64,000 nt of DNA, taken from positions 1 through 64,000 of the forward strand of contig NZ_JBKFEY010000010.1 in NCBI RefSeq assembly GCF_046507575.1. Direction: 5' to 3'. Below are positions 14,476 through 22,756 of this stretch, one piece after another (the first letter of the stretch is position 1; each line of letters begins with the position of its first letter). This DNA is from Pontitalea aquivivens (GTDB taxonomy: Bacteria; Pseudomonadota; Alphaproteobacteria; Rhodobacterales; Rhodobacteraceae). A program made the translations under genes and the position numbers. The notes under the pieces were generated by a model. It had not been told where the DNA came from. It saw nothing but the letters and a program-made list of their open reading frames with translations, and did no database searches.

Positions 14476-15644
14476 TGTGGCGTCACATCGTATCGAATTT
14501 TCTGACGGTTCTGGTGGTGGTGCTGATCGCCGTGGGCGGGGCTGTCGCCTGGGCGAAGAAGCAGTATCAGGACCCCGGACCGCTGGCGCAGGCGGTGTGT
14601 CTGCAGGTTGGGCGCGGGGCGAGTTTCTCGGCCGTGTCCGATGATCTGGTGGCGCAGGGCGCGATCGGGTCGGGCTATATCTTCCGGGCGGGGGCGGATT
14701 ATGCGGGCAAGGCGGATGACCTGAAATTCGGGTCCTATCTGATCCGGCCCGGGGCCTCGATGGCGCAGATCGTCGATCAGATCACGGCGGGGGGGCCATC
14801 GACCTGCGGGACCGAGGTGAACTTTCGCATCGGGGTCAATGCCAATGACGTGATCCTGCGCGCGCTGGACCCGGCCACGGGGCGCTATGTCGAGAAGGTG
14901 AAGTTCGACCCGGCGGCGGAAGCGGCACCGGCGGAATTCCTGGACGAGGCGGCGAAGGCGGATACCCGGCTGCGGGTGACGCTGGCCGAGGGGGCGACCA
15001 GCTGGCAGGTGGTCGAGGCGCTGAAGCGCGCGGATTTCCTGACCGGCGATGTGGCCGAGATCCCGGCCGAAGGCAGCCTGGCGCCCGACAGCTATGAGGT
15101 GGCGCGCGGGTCCGAACGCGCGGCGCTGCTGGCGGAAATGCAGCGGCGTCAGGCGGTTATCCTGGAAACGGCCTGGGCGGCGCGGGCCGGGGATCTGCCC
15201 TATCAGACGCCGGAACAGGCGCTGACCATGGCCTCGATCGTGGAAAAGGAAACCGGGGTGGCGGACGAACGCCGCCAGGTGGCCAGCGTCTTTGTCAACC
15301 GGCTGGAGCGGGGGATGCGGCTGCAGACGGACCCGACGGTGATCTATGGTGTGACCGAGGGCAAGGGCGTGCTGGGCCGCGGCCTGCGGCGCAGCGAACT
15401 GGACCGGGCGACACCCTACAACACCTATGTCATCGAAGGCCTGCCGCCGACGCCGATCGCCAACCCGGGGAAGGCCGCGATCGAGGCGGCGCTGAACCCG
15501 GATCAGACCGAATACCTGTTCTTTGTGGCCGATGGCACGGGCGGGCATGCGTTCGCGGTGACGCTGGACGAGCACAACCGCAACGTGGCGCGCTGGCGCG
15601 AGATCGAGGCGCAGCAACAGCAGGAAACGCCCGCAGGGAATTGA
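14475..15644 (+). CDS. mltG: Endolytic murein transglycosylase
   Basis: Cuts nascent glycan strands at the inner membrane and helps set their length. The 389 residues have one N-terminal membrane helix (FLTVLVVVLIAVGGAVAW), a LysM-like region, and the YceG domain with catalytic Glu in TMASIVEKETG and conserved QTDPTVIYG and PYNTY...PIANPG. It overlaps fabF by one base and is closed by a strong terminator just before the GTA cluster. Confidence 0.95.
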   Translation: MWRHIVSNFLTVLVVVLIAVGGAVAWAKKQYQDPGPLAQAVCLQVGRGASFSAVSDDLVAQGAIGSGYIFRAGADYAGKADDLKFGSYLIRPGASMAQIVDQITAGGPSTCGTEVNFRIGVNANDVILRALDPATGRYVEKVKFDPAAEAAPAEFLDEAAKADTRLRVTLAEGATSWQVVEALKRADFLTGDVAEIPAEGSLAPDSYEVARGSERAALLAEMQRRQAVILETAWAARAGDLPYQTPEQALTMASIVEKETGVADERRQVASVFVNRLERGMRLQTDPTVIYGVTEGKGVLGRGLRRSELDRATPYNTYVIEGLPPTPIANPGKAAIEAALNPDQTEYLFFVADGTGGHAFAVTLDEHNRNVARWREIEAQQQQETPAGN

Positions 15645-15652
15645 TAATGTTG

Positions 15653-15682
15653 AAAAACCCGGGGTTTGACCCCGGGTTTTTT
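15653..15682 (+). terminator. Terminator after mltG
   Basis: Stem AACCCGGGG/CCCCGGGTT with a TTTGA loop and a run of T's. It insulates the GTA cluster from the fabF-mltG transcript. Confidence 0.93.
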
Positions 15683-15707
15683 CGGGACGCGCGGTACAAC
15701 CCTGAAT

Positions 15708-15735
15708 TTAGGGCTTGACTTTGCGAACGCCCTAA
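15708..15735. promoter_or_regulatory. Inverted repeat overlapping the GTA promoter
   Basis: TTAGGGC and GCCCTAA form perfect 7-bp arms separated by 14 bases, centre spacing two helical turns. The right arm lies between the -35 and -10 elements and the left arm abuts the -35, so a bound protein would control promoter access. An additional CCCTGAA half-site begins at 15700. Confidence 0.65.
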
Positions 15736-15743
15736 GGTAGATA
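15715..15743 (+). promoter_or_regulatory. Probable sigma70-type promoter of the GTA cluster
   Basis: TTGACT (15715-15720), a 17-base spacer and TAGATA (15738-15743) form a near-consensus promoter about 100 bp before the first GTA gene. It is the only good core promoter seen between the mltG terminator and g1. Confidence 0.7.
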
Positions 15744-15768
15744 TATGACATGCTAGGAGAAGTGGGCA

Positions 15769-15800
15769 AGCGGCACGGGGAAACCCGGCGCCGCTTTTTC
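15769..15800 (+). terminator. Terminator-like hairpin in the GTA leader
   Basis: AGCGGC-A-CGGG-GAAA-CCCG-GC-GCCGCT followed by TTTTC lies between the GTA promoter and g1. It resembles a transcription attenuator. A 28-codon GTG-initiated frame (15762-15848) runs through it and ends overlapping the g1 start, but its ribosome site spacing is poor. Confidence 0.6.
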
Positions 15801-15844
15801 ATTTCGCTCGTGCGGAACAGGCATGAGAGGCGGGACCAGCACAT

Positions 15845-16168
15845 ATGAAAATGACTTTCTCGGATGAGGAAGCGGCTCCGGCGGATTTGCTGGCGGAGAC
15901 GGAAGTTCTGTATCGGGAGATCGCCGCCGAGCTTGCGGCCGCCATGGACCGGGTCCGGCGGGGCGAGATCGGCGAGGCCAGGGCCGCCATGCAGGCGGTC
16001 AAGGACCTGCGCGCGGCCTTCCAGATGGTGATGGATGAAAGGACCAGGGTTGAGAAACTCCGCAAACAGGTTGCAGGATGCGTCCGCGATCACGCGCTTG
16101 ATTTCGACGCGGCGCGCGATGAGATCGGGCGCCGTCTGGCTTGCCTGCGCGACGCCGCAGGAGGTTGA
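15845..16168 (+). CDS. GTA small terminase (g1)
   Basis: A 107-residue, largely helical protein (ETEVLYREIAAELAAAMDRVRRGE...). Its position directly before the large terminase and its size match RcGTA g1, shown in R. capsulatus to act as the small terminase subunit that binds DNA for packaging. I see no independent domain signature beyond predicted helices and position. The start region has no strong ribosome site; the codon ATATGA overlaps a possible leader frame. Confidence 0.8.
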   Translation: MKMTFSDEEAAPADLLAETEVLYREIAAELAAAMDRVRRGEIGEARAAMQAVKDLRAAFQMVMDERTRVEKLRKQVAGCVRDHALDFDAARDEIGRRLACLRDAAGG

Positions 16169-17465
16169 TGGCTTTCTGGACGGGCTGGGGGACAATGCGC
16201 TTCTGGCCCTGCCGTGGATCTTTGAATTCTGGGCGCTGCCGCATCAGTTGCCGCCCGAGGGGGCCTGGAAAAGCTGGGTGATCATGGGCGGGCGTGGTGC
16301 GGGCAAGACCCGGGCCGGGGCGGAATGGGTGCGCGCGCAGGTGGAAGGCGCGGGCCCCACGGACCCCGGCCCGGCGCGGCGGGTGGCGCTGGTGGGGGAA
16401 ACCTTCGACCAGGTGCGCGATGTGATGGTGTTTGGCGACAGCGGCATCCTGGCCTGTTCGCCCCCCGACCGGCGGCCCGAGTGGGAGGCGGGGCGGCGGC
16501 GGTTGATCTGGCCCAATGGCGCGACGGCGCAGGCGTTTTCGGCGCATGAGCCCGAGGCGCTGCGGGGGCCGCAATTCGATGCGGCCTGGGCCGATGAGCT
16601 GGCCAAGTGGAAGAAGGCCGAGGAGACCTGGGACATGCTGCAGTTCGCGCTGCGGCTGGGCGATCATCCGCAGCAGGTCATCACCACCACGCCGCGCAAT
16701 GTGGGGGTGCTGAAGGCGATCCTGAAGAACCCGTCCACGGTGGTGACGCATGCGCCGACCGAGGCGAACCGGGCCTATCTGGCGGCGTCTTTCCTGGAGG
16801 AGGTGCAGGCGCGTTATGCCGGCACGCGGCTGGGCCGGCAGGAACTGGAGGGGGTGTTGCTGGAGGATGCCGAGGGCGCGCTGTGGACCACCGCCGCGCT
16901 GGAGGGGTGCCGTGTGGACCGCGCGCCCGATCTGGACCGGGTGGTGGTGGCGCTGGACCCGGCGGTCAGCGGTCATGCCGGGTCGGATGAATGCGGGATC
17001 GTGGTCGTGGGGGCGGTGACGCGGGGCCCGGCGCAGGATTGGCGGGCCTTCGTGCTGGAGGATGCATCGGTCCGCGGGCGGCCCACCGACTGGGCGCGCG
17101 CGGCGATTGCGGTGATGGAGAAATATGGCGCCGAGCGGCTGGTGGCCGAGGTCAATCAGGGTGGTGATCTGGTGGAAAGCGTGATCCGCCAGATCGACCC
17201 GCTGGTGCCGTTTCGCGCGCTGCGGGCGGGCCGGGGCAAGGGGGTGCGGGCCGAGCCGGTGGCGGCGCTGTATGAACAGGGGCGGGTCAGGCATCTGCGG
17301 TCGGCGCGGCTGGGCGCGCTGGAGGATCAGATGTGCCGCATGACGGTGCAGGGCTATGCCGGGCGCGGATCGCCCGACCGGGTGGATGCGCTGGTCTGGG
17401 CGCTGCATGAGCTGATCATCGAGCCCGCCGCGCACTGGCGCCGCCCACAGGTGCGCAGGCTGTAG
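16119..17465 (+). CDS. GTA large terminase (g2)
   Basis: ATP-driven packaging motor and nuclease. With ATG 16119 the protein is 448 residues; Walker A GGRGAGKT is at 57-64, a Walker B-like FDAAWADELAKW follows, and the nuclease domain shows VVALDPAVSG and VAEVNQGGDLVESV. It overlaps the end of g1 by 50 bases. The frame is open upstream to 16035, but homology to known GTA terminases begins near 16119. Encoded downstream of the small terminase as in other GTAs. Confidence 0.93.
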   Translation: MRSGAVWLACATPQEVDGFLDGLGDNALLALPWIFEFWALPHQLPPEGAWKSWVIMGGRGAGKTRAGAEWVRAQVEGAGPTDPGPARRVALVGETFDQVRDVMVFGDSGILACSPPDRRPEWEAGRRRLIWPNGATAQAFSAHEPEALRGPQFDAAWADELAKWKKAEETWDMLQFALRLGDHPQQVITTTPRNVGVLKAILKNPSTVVTHAPTEANRAYLAASFLEEVQARYAGTRLGRQELEGVLLEDAEGALWTTAALEGCRVDRAPDLDRVVVALDPAVSGHAGSDECGIVVVGAVTRGPAQDWRAFVLEDASVRGRPTDWARAAIAVMEKYGAERLVAEVNQGGDLVESVIRQIDPLVPFRALRAGRGKGVRAEPVAALYEQGRVRHLRSARLGALEDQMCRMTVQGYAGRGSPDRVDALVWALHELIIEPAAHWRRPQVRRL

Positions 17466-17487
17466 GCGCGACAGCAGGTTTCACGCG

Positions 17488-17513
17488 AGGGGCCGGTTTT
17501 CCGGCCCCTTTTT
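17488..17513 (+). terminator. Terminator-like hairpin between GTA g2 and g3
   Basis: A perfect 9-bp stem AGGGGCCGG/CCGGCCCCT with a TTTT loop followed by five T's lies in the 90-bp gap between the terminase and portal genes. It could reduce or time transcription of the downstream structural genes. Confidence 0.75.
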
Positions 17514-17555
17514 CATGCCCGGGCCCAGGGGCTGCGGTACGACGAGGAGATCGGG

Positions 17556-18752
17556 ATGGTGATGCAATTCTTTCGCAAGGGGGGCGCGGGTGGCGCCCCC
17601 GAGGGGGCGGGCGCGCCCGAGCAGAAGGCCTCGGCCACGGGGCGGGTGGTGGCGCTGGCACATGGGGCGGGCCGCGTGGTCTGGAGCGCGCGGGACACCG
17701 CCAGCCTGACGCGCAATGGCTTTACCGGCAACCCGATCGGGTTTCGCTGCGTCAAGCTGATCGCCGAGGCGGCGGCGGCGGTGCCGCTTTTGTGCCAGGA
17801 TGCCGGGCGGCGCTATGACCGGCATCCGATGCTTGATCTGATCCGGCGGCCCAATCCGGGCCAGGGGCGGGCCGAGCTGTTCGAGGCGCTGTATGGCCAG
17901 CTGCTGTTGTCGGGCAATGGCTATCTGGAGGCGGTCGCGCCCGATCCGGGCCTGCCGCGCGAATTACATGTGCTGCGCGCCGACCGGATGAGCATCGTGC
18001 CGGGCGCGGATGGCTGGCCTGTGGCCTATGACTATACCGTCGGCGGGCGCCGGCATCGGTTCGACATGACCGGCCATCCCGATCCGATCTGCCACATCCG
18101 CAGCTTTCATCCGCAGGATGACCATTACGGCCTGTCGCCGATGCAGGCCGCGGCGGTGGCGATGGATGTGCACAACAGCGCCAGTGCCTGGTCAAAGGCG
18201 TTGCTGGACAATGCCGCGCGGCCCAGTGGCGCGATCATCTATCGCGGCGCGGATGGGCAGGGCACGCTGTCGCCCGAACAATATGACCGGCTGGTCTTTG
18301 AGATGGAGACCCACCATCAGGGCGCGCGCAATGCCGGGCGGCCGATGCTGCTGGAAGGGGGGCTGGACTGGAAGCCGATGGGGTTCAGCCCCTCGGACAT
18401 GGAGTTTCACCAGACCAAGGTGGCGGCGGCGCGGGAAATCGCGGTGGCCTTTGGCGTGCCGCCGATGCTGTTGGGCATTCCGGGCGATGCCACCTATGCC
18501 AATTACGCCGAGGCGCATCGGGCGTTCTACCGGCTGACGGTGCTGCCGCTGGCGACACGGGTCACGGCGGCGGTGGCGTGGTGGTTGTCGGCGCATCTGG
18601 GGCAGGTGGTCGAGCTGCGGCCCGATCCCGACCAGATCCCGGCGCTGGCGACCGAACGCGACGCGCAATGGAAGCGGGTCGGCGAGGCGACCTTTCTGAC
18701 GCAGGCGGAAAAACGCGCGATCCTGGGGCTGCCGCCCGCAGCGGAGGATTGA
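17556..18752 (+). CDS. GTA portal protein (g3)
   Basis: HK97-type portal, the dodecameric ring through which DNA enters the capsid. The 398 residues include the family segments TRNGFTGNPIGFRCVKLIAEAAAAVPLL, LHVLRADRM and GVPPMLLGIPGDATYANYAEA. GAGGAG lies upstream of ATG 17556. First gene after the internal hairpin; it is followed one base later by the small head gene. Confidence 0.95.
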   Translation: MVMQFFRKGGAGGAPEGAGAPEQKASATGRVVALAHGAGRVVWSARDTASLTRNGFTGNPIGFRCVKLIAEAAAAVPLLCQDAGRRYDRHPMLDLIRRPNPGQGRAELFEALYGQLLLSGNGYLEAVAPDPGLPRELHVLRADRMSIVPGADGWPVAYDYTVGGRRHRFDMTGHPDPICHIRSFHPQDDHYGLSPMQAAAVAMDVHNSASAWSKALLDNAARPSGAIIYRGADGQGTLSPEQYDRLVFEMETHHQGARNAGRPMLLEGGLDWKPMGFSPSDMEFHQTKVAAAREIAVAFGVPPMLLGIPGDATYANYAEAHRAFYRLTVLPLATRVTAAVAWWLSAHLGQVVELRPDPDQIPALATERDAQWKRVGEATFLTQAEKRAILGLPPAAED

Positions 18753-18753
18753 G

Positions 18754-18987
18754 ATGGCCGAGGGCGGGTCTCGTTATCTCAAGGAGCCGTTCGAGATTCA
18801 CGAACAGCGATTTGAGGCGACCGAGCGGATCATGGAGCTGCAGTTCAGCCAGGTGGACCGGCGGCTGGGCCGGATCGAGGCGCTGATCGAGGGGCTGGAG
18901 CGGCGGTTGTGGATGACGGTCTATGGCGTCGTGGCGGTGATCCTGACGCAGGCGGTTCAGGGCATTCTGGAATATGCCCCAAGGTAG
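18754..18987 (+). CDS. GTA small head-formation protein (g3.5)
   Basis: A 77-residue protein with a charged coiled-coil N-terminal half (FEATERIMELQFSQVDRRLGRIEALIEGLERR) and a hydrophobic C-terminal helix (LWMTVYGVVAVILTQAVQGIL). It starts one base after the portal stop. Size, layout and position match the small gene found between portal and protease in rhodobacterial GTAs, where it is needed for head assembly; the exact role is not evident from sequence. Confidence 0.75.
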   Translation: MAEGGSRYLKEPFEIHEQRFEATERIMELQFSQVDRRLGRIEALIEGLERRLWMTVYGVVAVILTQAVQGILEYAPR

Positions 18988-18996
18988 GAAAATCAC

Positions 18997-19560
18997 ATGT
19001 ATACAGCGGAATATGGGCTGGAGTTGAAGTTTTGCCAGCAGGGCGCGGTGCAGCTGGAGGGGCTTTGGATCGAAGGCTATGCCAGCCTGTTCGGGCTGGC
19101 CGATCAGGGCGGCGATGTGGTGCAGCGCGGGGCCTATGCGCGGTCGCTGGAACGGATCGCGGCGCGGGGCGGATCGGTCAAGATGCTGTGGCAGCATGAT
19201 CCGGGCGAACCGATCGGGATCTGGGAAGAGATCCGCGAGGACGACCGTGGGCTGTTTGTCCGGGGGCGGCTGTTGCCCGAGGTGGCCCGCGCCCGCGAGG
19301 CGGCGGCGCTGATCGCGGCGGGGGCGATTGACGGGCTGTCGATCGGCTATCGCACGATCGCGGCGGGAAAGGATGCCCAGGGCCGACGCAGCCTGATGGA
19401 ACTTGAACTGTGGGAAGTGTCGCTGGTGACCTTTCCGATGCTGCGCGAGGCGCGGGTGGCGGCCAAGGCCGGGGACATTGTCGGGGACCGGGCCGGGGCT
19501 GCGTTGCAGGACCTGGCGGCGGCGCTGCGTGCGGCGACGGCCAGCCTGGCGGATCGCTGA
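18997..19560 (+). CDS. GTA prohead protease (g4)
   Basis: HK97-family serine protease (caudovirus U35 type) that matures the capsid. The 187 residues show catalytic His67 in LWQHDPGEPIG and Ser115 in GLSIGY, with the conserved ELWEVSLVTFPM after them. An AGGAAA site precedes ATG 18997. Located directly before the capsid gene, as expected. Confidence 0.95.
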   Translation: MYTAEYGLELKFCQQGAVQLEGLWIEGYASLFGLADQGGDVVQRGAYARSLERIAARGGSVKMLWQHDPGEPIGIWEEIREDDRGLFVRGRLLPEVARAREAAALIAAGAIDGLSIGYRTIAAGKDAQGRRSLMELELWEVSLVTFPMLREARVAAKAGDIVGDRAGAALQDLAAALRAATASLADR

Positions 19561-19598
19561 GGCGTGTGGATTTTTCCAACCATCGAGATGGAGGCAAG

Positions 19599-20798
19599 AT
19601 GAAGACCGAGATCGGGGCCGGGGCCGGTATGCCCATGGCTGAAGGCCCGGAGGCAACCCGGGAAGTGGTGACCGAACTGGCCGGTTTCCTTAGGGAAGTC
19701 AAAGGCTTTCAGGATGATATCAAAGTGAAGTTTCAACAGCAGGAAGAGCGTTTGATCATGCTTCAGACCAAGACCATGACCACCGGGCGTCCGGCCCTTT
19801 CCGCCGCCGCCCATGATGAGGCGCCGCATCTGAAGGCCTTTGGCGCCTATCTGCGCACCGGCGATGATGATGGGCTGCGCGGCCTTGTGCTGGAGGGCAA
19901 GGCGCTGAATACGCAGGTGGCGGCCGAGGGCGGCTATCTGGTGGATCCGCAGACATCCGAGGCGATCCGGGGCGTGCTGAAGGCCACCGCCTCGATCCGT
20001 CAGATCGCCAATGTGGTGAATGTCGAGGCGAGCTCGTTCGATGTGCTGGTGGACCATTCCGAGATGGGCTCGGGCTGGGCCACCGAGACGGCCAGCCTGA
20101 CCGAGACCGGCACGCCGCAGATCGACCGGATCAGCATTCCGCTGCACGAACTGTCGGCAATGCCCAAGGCCAGCCAGCGGCTGCTGGATGACAGTGCCTT
20201 TGACATCGAGGGCTGGCTGGCCGACCGCATCGCCGACAGGTTCGCCCGCGCCGAGGCGGCGGCCTTTGTCGTGGGCGACGGCGTGGACAAGCCACGGGGC
20301 TTTCTGACCCATGCCACCGTGCCCGAGGACAGCTGGAGCTGGGGCAACCTGGGCTATGTCGCCACCGGCAATGAGGGCGATTTCGCCGCGACCAATGCCA
20401 GCGATGCGATCGTCGATCTGGTCTATGCGCTGGATGCCGAATACCGCGCCAATGCGACCTTCGTGATGAATTCCAAGACCGCCGGTGCGGTGCGCAAGAT
20501 GAAGGATGCCGATGGCCGCTTCCTGTGGACCGACGGCTTGCAGGCGCATGAACCCGCGCGGCTGATGGGCTATCCGGTGCTGATCGCCGAGGACATGCCC
20601 GATATCGGCCCGGGCGCCAATGCGATTGCCTTTGGCGATTTCCGCAACGGTTACACGATTGCCGAGCGCCCCGATTTGCGGGTGCTGCGCGATCCTTTCT
20701 CGGCCAAGCCGCATGTGCTGTTCTATGCGTCCAAGCGCGTGGGCGGGGATGTCAGCGATTTCGCGGCGATCAAGGTGTTGAAGTTCGCCATCGCCTGA
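19599..20798 (+). CDS. GTA major capsid protein (g5)
   Basis: HK97-fold capsid protein of 399 residues. A helical N-terminal delta-like segment (about residues 20-60) should be removed by the g4 protease; the core starts near AFGAYLRTGDDDGL and includes GGYLVDPQTSEAIRG, ETGTPQIDRISIPLHELSAMPKASQRLLDD and the C-terminal DFRNGYTIAERPDLRVLRDPF. GGAGG precedes ATG 19599; the frame extends upstream without homology. Confidence 0.95.
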   Translation: MKTEIGAGAGMPMAEGPEATREVVTELAGFLREVKGFQDDIKVKFQQQEERLIMLQTKTMTTGRPALSAAAHDEAPHLKAFGAYLRTGDDDGLRGLVLEGKALNTQVAAEGGYLVDPQTSEAIRGVLKATASIRQIANVVNVEASSFDVLVDHSEMGSGWATETASLTETGTPQIDRISIPLHELSAMPKASQRLLDDSAFDIEGWLADRIADRFARAEAAAFVVGDGVDKPRGFLTHATVPEDSWSWGNLGYVATGNEGDFAATNASDAIVDLVYALDAEYRANATFVMNSKTAGAVRKMKDADGRFLWTDGLQAHEPARLMGYPVLIAEDMPDIGPGANAIAFGDFRNGYTIAERPDLRVLRDPFSAKPHVLFYASKRVGGDVSDFAAIKVLKFAIA

Positions 20799-20950
20799 GG
20801 CTGGCGGATCGGGCCGGGGGGTGACCCCCGGTTTCGGGCGGGCGCGGGTTCGACCGCTGTCGTCTAGCTGCTCCCTCCGTCCGAGCGATGGCGGGAGGGT
20901 CCGCGCCCGATGCCCCGGGATCCCCGGGGAAGGATTTCAGGAGAGTTCCG

Positions 20951-21547
20951 ATGATGCTGAACGAAGTGACGGCGGTGCCCGGCGCGGCGCTGCCGCTGGC
21001 GCAGTTTCGTGACCATTTGCGGCTGGGCACGGGCTTTGCCGATCCGGGCGCCGAGGATGCCGCGCTGGAAGCCTATCTGCGTGCGGCGATGGCCGCGATC
21101 GAGGGGCGGACCAGCAAGGTGCTGATGGCGCGCGAATTCGTGCTGGTGCTGGAGCGTTGGCGCGGTGAGGCCTGTCAGCCGCTGCCGGTGGCCCCGGTGC
21201 GCGCGCTGGGCGCGGTGCGGATGCGGGCGCGCGACGGCGCCGAGGTGCCGGTCGACCCGGCGCGCTACCGGCTGGTGGCGGATCTGGCACGGCCGCGGCT
21301 GCAGGCGGTGGGGGGCGCCTTGGCGGCGATCCCGCCGGGGGGCGTGGTCGAAATCGGCTTTACCGCGGGATTCGGGCCGGCCTGGGCGGATCTGCCGGTC
21401 GATCTGGCGCAGGCGGTGTTCCTGCTGGCGGCGCAGTATTACGAGCTGCGCCATGAAGGCATGGGCGCGGGCGGGGCGATGCCCTTTGGCGTGATGGCGC
21501 TGATCGAGCGTTGGCGCACGGTGCGCAGCCTGGGAAGCCGGGCATGA
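20951..21547 (+). CDS. GTA head-tail connector/adaptor (g6)
   Basis: A 198-residue protein of the phage gp6-like head-tail connector type, with the helical N-terminal part LAQFRDHLRLG and EAYLRAAMAAIEGRTSKVL, and later VDLAQAVFLLAAQYYELR. AGGAGAG precedes ATG 20951. In the 150 bp between capsid and this gene there is a CCCCGGG-containing inverted repeat but no other feature. Overlaps g7 by ATGA. Confidence 0.88.
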   Translation: MMLNEVTAVPGAALPLAQFRDHLRLGTGFADPGAEDAALEAYLRAAMAAIEGRTSKVLMAREFVLVLERWRGEACQPLPVAPVRALGAVRMRARDGAEVPVDPARYRLVADLARPRLQAVGGALAAIPPGGVVEIGFTAGFGPAWADLPVDLAQAVFLLAAQYYELRHEGMGAGGAMPFGVMALIERWRTVRSLGSRA

Positions 21548-21882
21548 AGCCCCCCGTTCTGGCCCGCGCGCTGGTGCTGGAGGCGTCCGAGCGGGTCGCC
21601 GATGGCGCGGGGGGGGTTGATCTGGTCTGGCGCGCGCTGGGCACGCTTTGGGCCGAGGTCAGGCCCGGCACCGGGCGCGCGCGGGCGGGTGAGGTGGTGA
21701 CGCTGGCCAGCGTTTCATTGCGCATCACGGTGCGGGCGGCGCCGGTGGGGGCGCCCGCGCGGCCCAGGCCGGATCAGCGTTTTCGTGAGGGCGCGCGGAT
21801 CTTTCGCATCCTGGCCGTCACCGAGGCCGATCCGCGCGGCCATTACCTGGTCTGTTTTGCCCAAGAGGAGGTGGCCGCATGA
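21544..21882 (+). CDS. GTA head closure/stopper protein (g7)
   Basis: A 112-residue protein matching the small head-tail joining proteins of siphophages: a short beta-rich domain with LRITVRAAPV and FREGARIFRILAVTEADPRGHYLVCFAQEE. It is coupled to both neighbours by ATGA overlaps. Function is assigned from size, fold pattern and fixed position in GTA clusters. Confidence 0.82.
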   Translation: MKPPVLARALVLEASERVADGAGGVDLVWRALGTLWAEVRPGTGRARAGEVVTLASVSLRITVRAAPVGAPARPRPDQRFREGARIFRILAVTEADPRGHYLVCFAQEEVAA

Positions 21883-22286
21883 GCTATGGCATGGGCGCGG
21901 CGTTGCAGGCGGCGGTTTATCAGCGGCTGCGGGCGGATGCGCAGGTGGCGGGGCTGGTGGGCGATGCGGTGTTCGATGCGGTCCCGCCCGGGCCCGTGGC
22001 GGGGACCTATGTCAGCCTTGGCCCGGAAGATGTGCGCGATGCCTCGGATGTCAGCGGAGCCGGGGCGGAACATGATTTCACCGTTTCGGTGATCACGGAT
22101 GCGGCGGGCTTTCAGGCCGCCAAGGCGGTGGCGGCGGCGGTGTCGGATGCACTGGCGGGCGCGGCGCTGACGCTGACGCGCGGGCGGGTCGTGGGGATCT
22201 GGTTCCTGCGCGCGCGGGCGCGGCGGGTGGACACGGGCGCGCTGCGGCGCATCGATCTGGTGTTTCGCGCCCGGCTGGAGGGCTGA
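21879..22286 (+). CDS. GTA tail terminator protein (g8, DUF3168)
   Basis: A 135-residue DUF3168 protein: N-terminal LQAAVYQRLRADAQVAGLVGDAVFDAVPPG, YVSLGPEDVRD, and the C-terminal RRIDLVFRARLEG. Members cap the tail tube at the head-proximal end. Coupled to g7 by ATGA overlap. Confidence 0.88.
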   Translation: MSYGMGAALQAAVYQRLRADAQVAGLVGDAVFDAVPPGPVAGTYVSLGPEDVRDASDVSGAGAEHDFTVSVITDAAGFQAAKAVAAAVSDALAGAALTLTRGRVVGIWFLRARARRVDTGALRRIDLVFRARLEG

Positions 22287-22342
22287 GCGCGCTTTGGGCT
22301 GGCCCGGGGGCGGGCCTTTCATCATTCAATCGGAGAGACGAC

Positions 22343-22756
22343 ATGGCGGCGCAGAACGGCAAGGACCTTCTGATCAAGCTCGACCTGAACGGGGGCGGGC
22401 AGTTTGAGACCATCGCGGGGCTGCGCGCCACGCGGATCAGCTTCAACGCGGAAACGGTGGATGTGACCAGCCTGGAATCGCAGGGCGGATGGCGCGAATT
22501 GCTGGGCGGCGCGGGGGTGCGATCGGCGGCGGTTTCGGGGTCGGGCGTGTTTCGTGATGCCGCGACGGATGAACGCGCGCGGCAGATCTTTTTCGACGGC
22601 GAGGTGCCGCAGTTCCAGGTCATCATTCCCGATTTCGGCATCGTGCAGGGGCCCTTCATGATCACGGCGATCGAATATGCGGGCAGCCACAACGGCGAGG
22701 CCACCTATGAGCTGAGCATGGCCTCGGCCGGTGCCCTGAGCTTTGCGGCGATCTGA
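22343..22756 (+). CDS. GTA major tail tube protein (g9)
   Basis: A 137-residue TP901-1-type tail tube protein: GKDLLIKLDLNGGGQFETIAGLRATRISFNAETVDVTSLESQGGWRELL with a C-terminal TYELSMASAGALSF. The protein polymerises into the tail tube. Its stop overlaps the start of g10. Confidence 0.92.
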   Translation: MAAQNGKDLLIKLDLNGGGQFETIAGLRATRISFNAETVDVTSLESQGGWRELLGGAGVRSAAVSGSGVFRDAATDERARQIFFDGEVPQFQVIIPDFGIVQGPFMITAIEYAGSHNGEATYELSMASAGALSFAAI

